Shown here: piece after piece, positions 63,996 to 64,000 of the stretch
How positions within the stretch are numbered: position 1 is the first letter of the stretch
How the letters are laid out: each line of letters starts with the position of its first letter
Assembly: GCA_900708905.1 (NCBI GenBank)
Contig: CAADRB010000051.1
Coordinates: 821,694-885,693 of the forward strand
Direction of reading: 5' to 3'
From: Hymenolepis diminuta
Lineage: Eukaryota; Platyhelminthes; Cestoda; Cyclophyllidea; Hymenolepididae
Length of the DNA stretch: 64,000 bases
Notes under the pieces: model-generated
Told to the model about the DNA's origin: nothing
The model's database searches: none
Seen by the model: only the letters and a program-made list of their open reading frames with translations
Position numbers and translations under genes: made by a program

Positions 63996-64000
63996 CCGTC

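Overview
This is 64 kb of AT-rich eukaryotic nuclear DNA. Genes are split by introns, small and large introns are mixed, and much of the rest is degraded retrotransposons and short interspersed repeats. The spliced genes, a gypsy-type element primed by a tRNA-Trp-like site, and 38-75 bp mini-introns beside kilobase introns suggest an invertebrate, most likely a parasitic flatworm (cestode or trematode). No species can be named from the sequence alone.

Left end (1-8.9 kb): the 3' half of a Src-family tyrosine kinase on the + strand. Three exons cover most of the catalytic domain and a long tail with no tyrosine. Its SH3, SH2 and P-loop exons were not found and probably lie left of the window.

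Middle (9-49 kb): about 40 kb without a convincing intact gene. It holds at least five dispersed repeat families, a fold-back element (28.7-29.0 kb), a 324-bp solo LTR with 4-bp flanking duplications (40.55-40.88 kb), a decayed Ty3/Gypsy integrase (42.65-43.5 kb), and a tandemly duplicated, partly broken unknown gene (45.1-47.6 kb). Several isolated promoter-like islands with arrays of CCAAT/ATTGG boxes also occur, two of them followed by a plausible short first exon.

Right part (49-64 kb): a complete seven-exon gene for translation initiation factor eIF3 subunit d (- strand, 599 aa). Next come repeats, including two adjacent SINE-like copies. A single-exon gene for a small mitochondrial membrane protein follows (- strand, 121 aa, possibly a complex I accessory subunit). 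After it lies a gag-containing Ty3/Gypsy relic (59.6-61.65 kb, - strand), and at the edge the last exon of an unrecognised - strand gene.

The three main genes (signalling kinase, translation factor, respiratory-chain-like protein) share no evident pathway and sit as ordinary independent eukaryotic genes. I found no cluster that looks like a new molecular system. The most novel-looking items are the CCAAT-array islands, the decayed tandem gene family, the fold-back element and the tail of the kinase.
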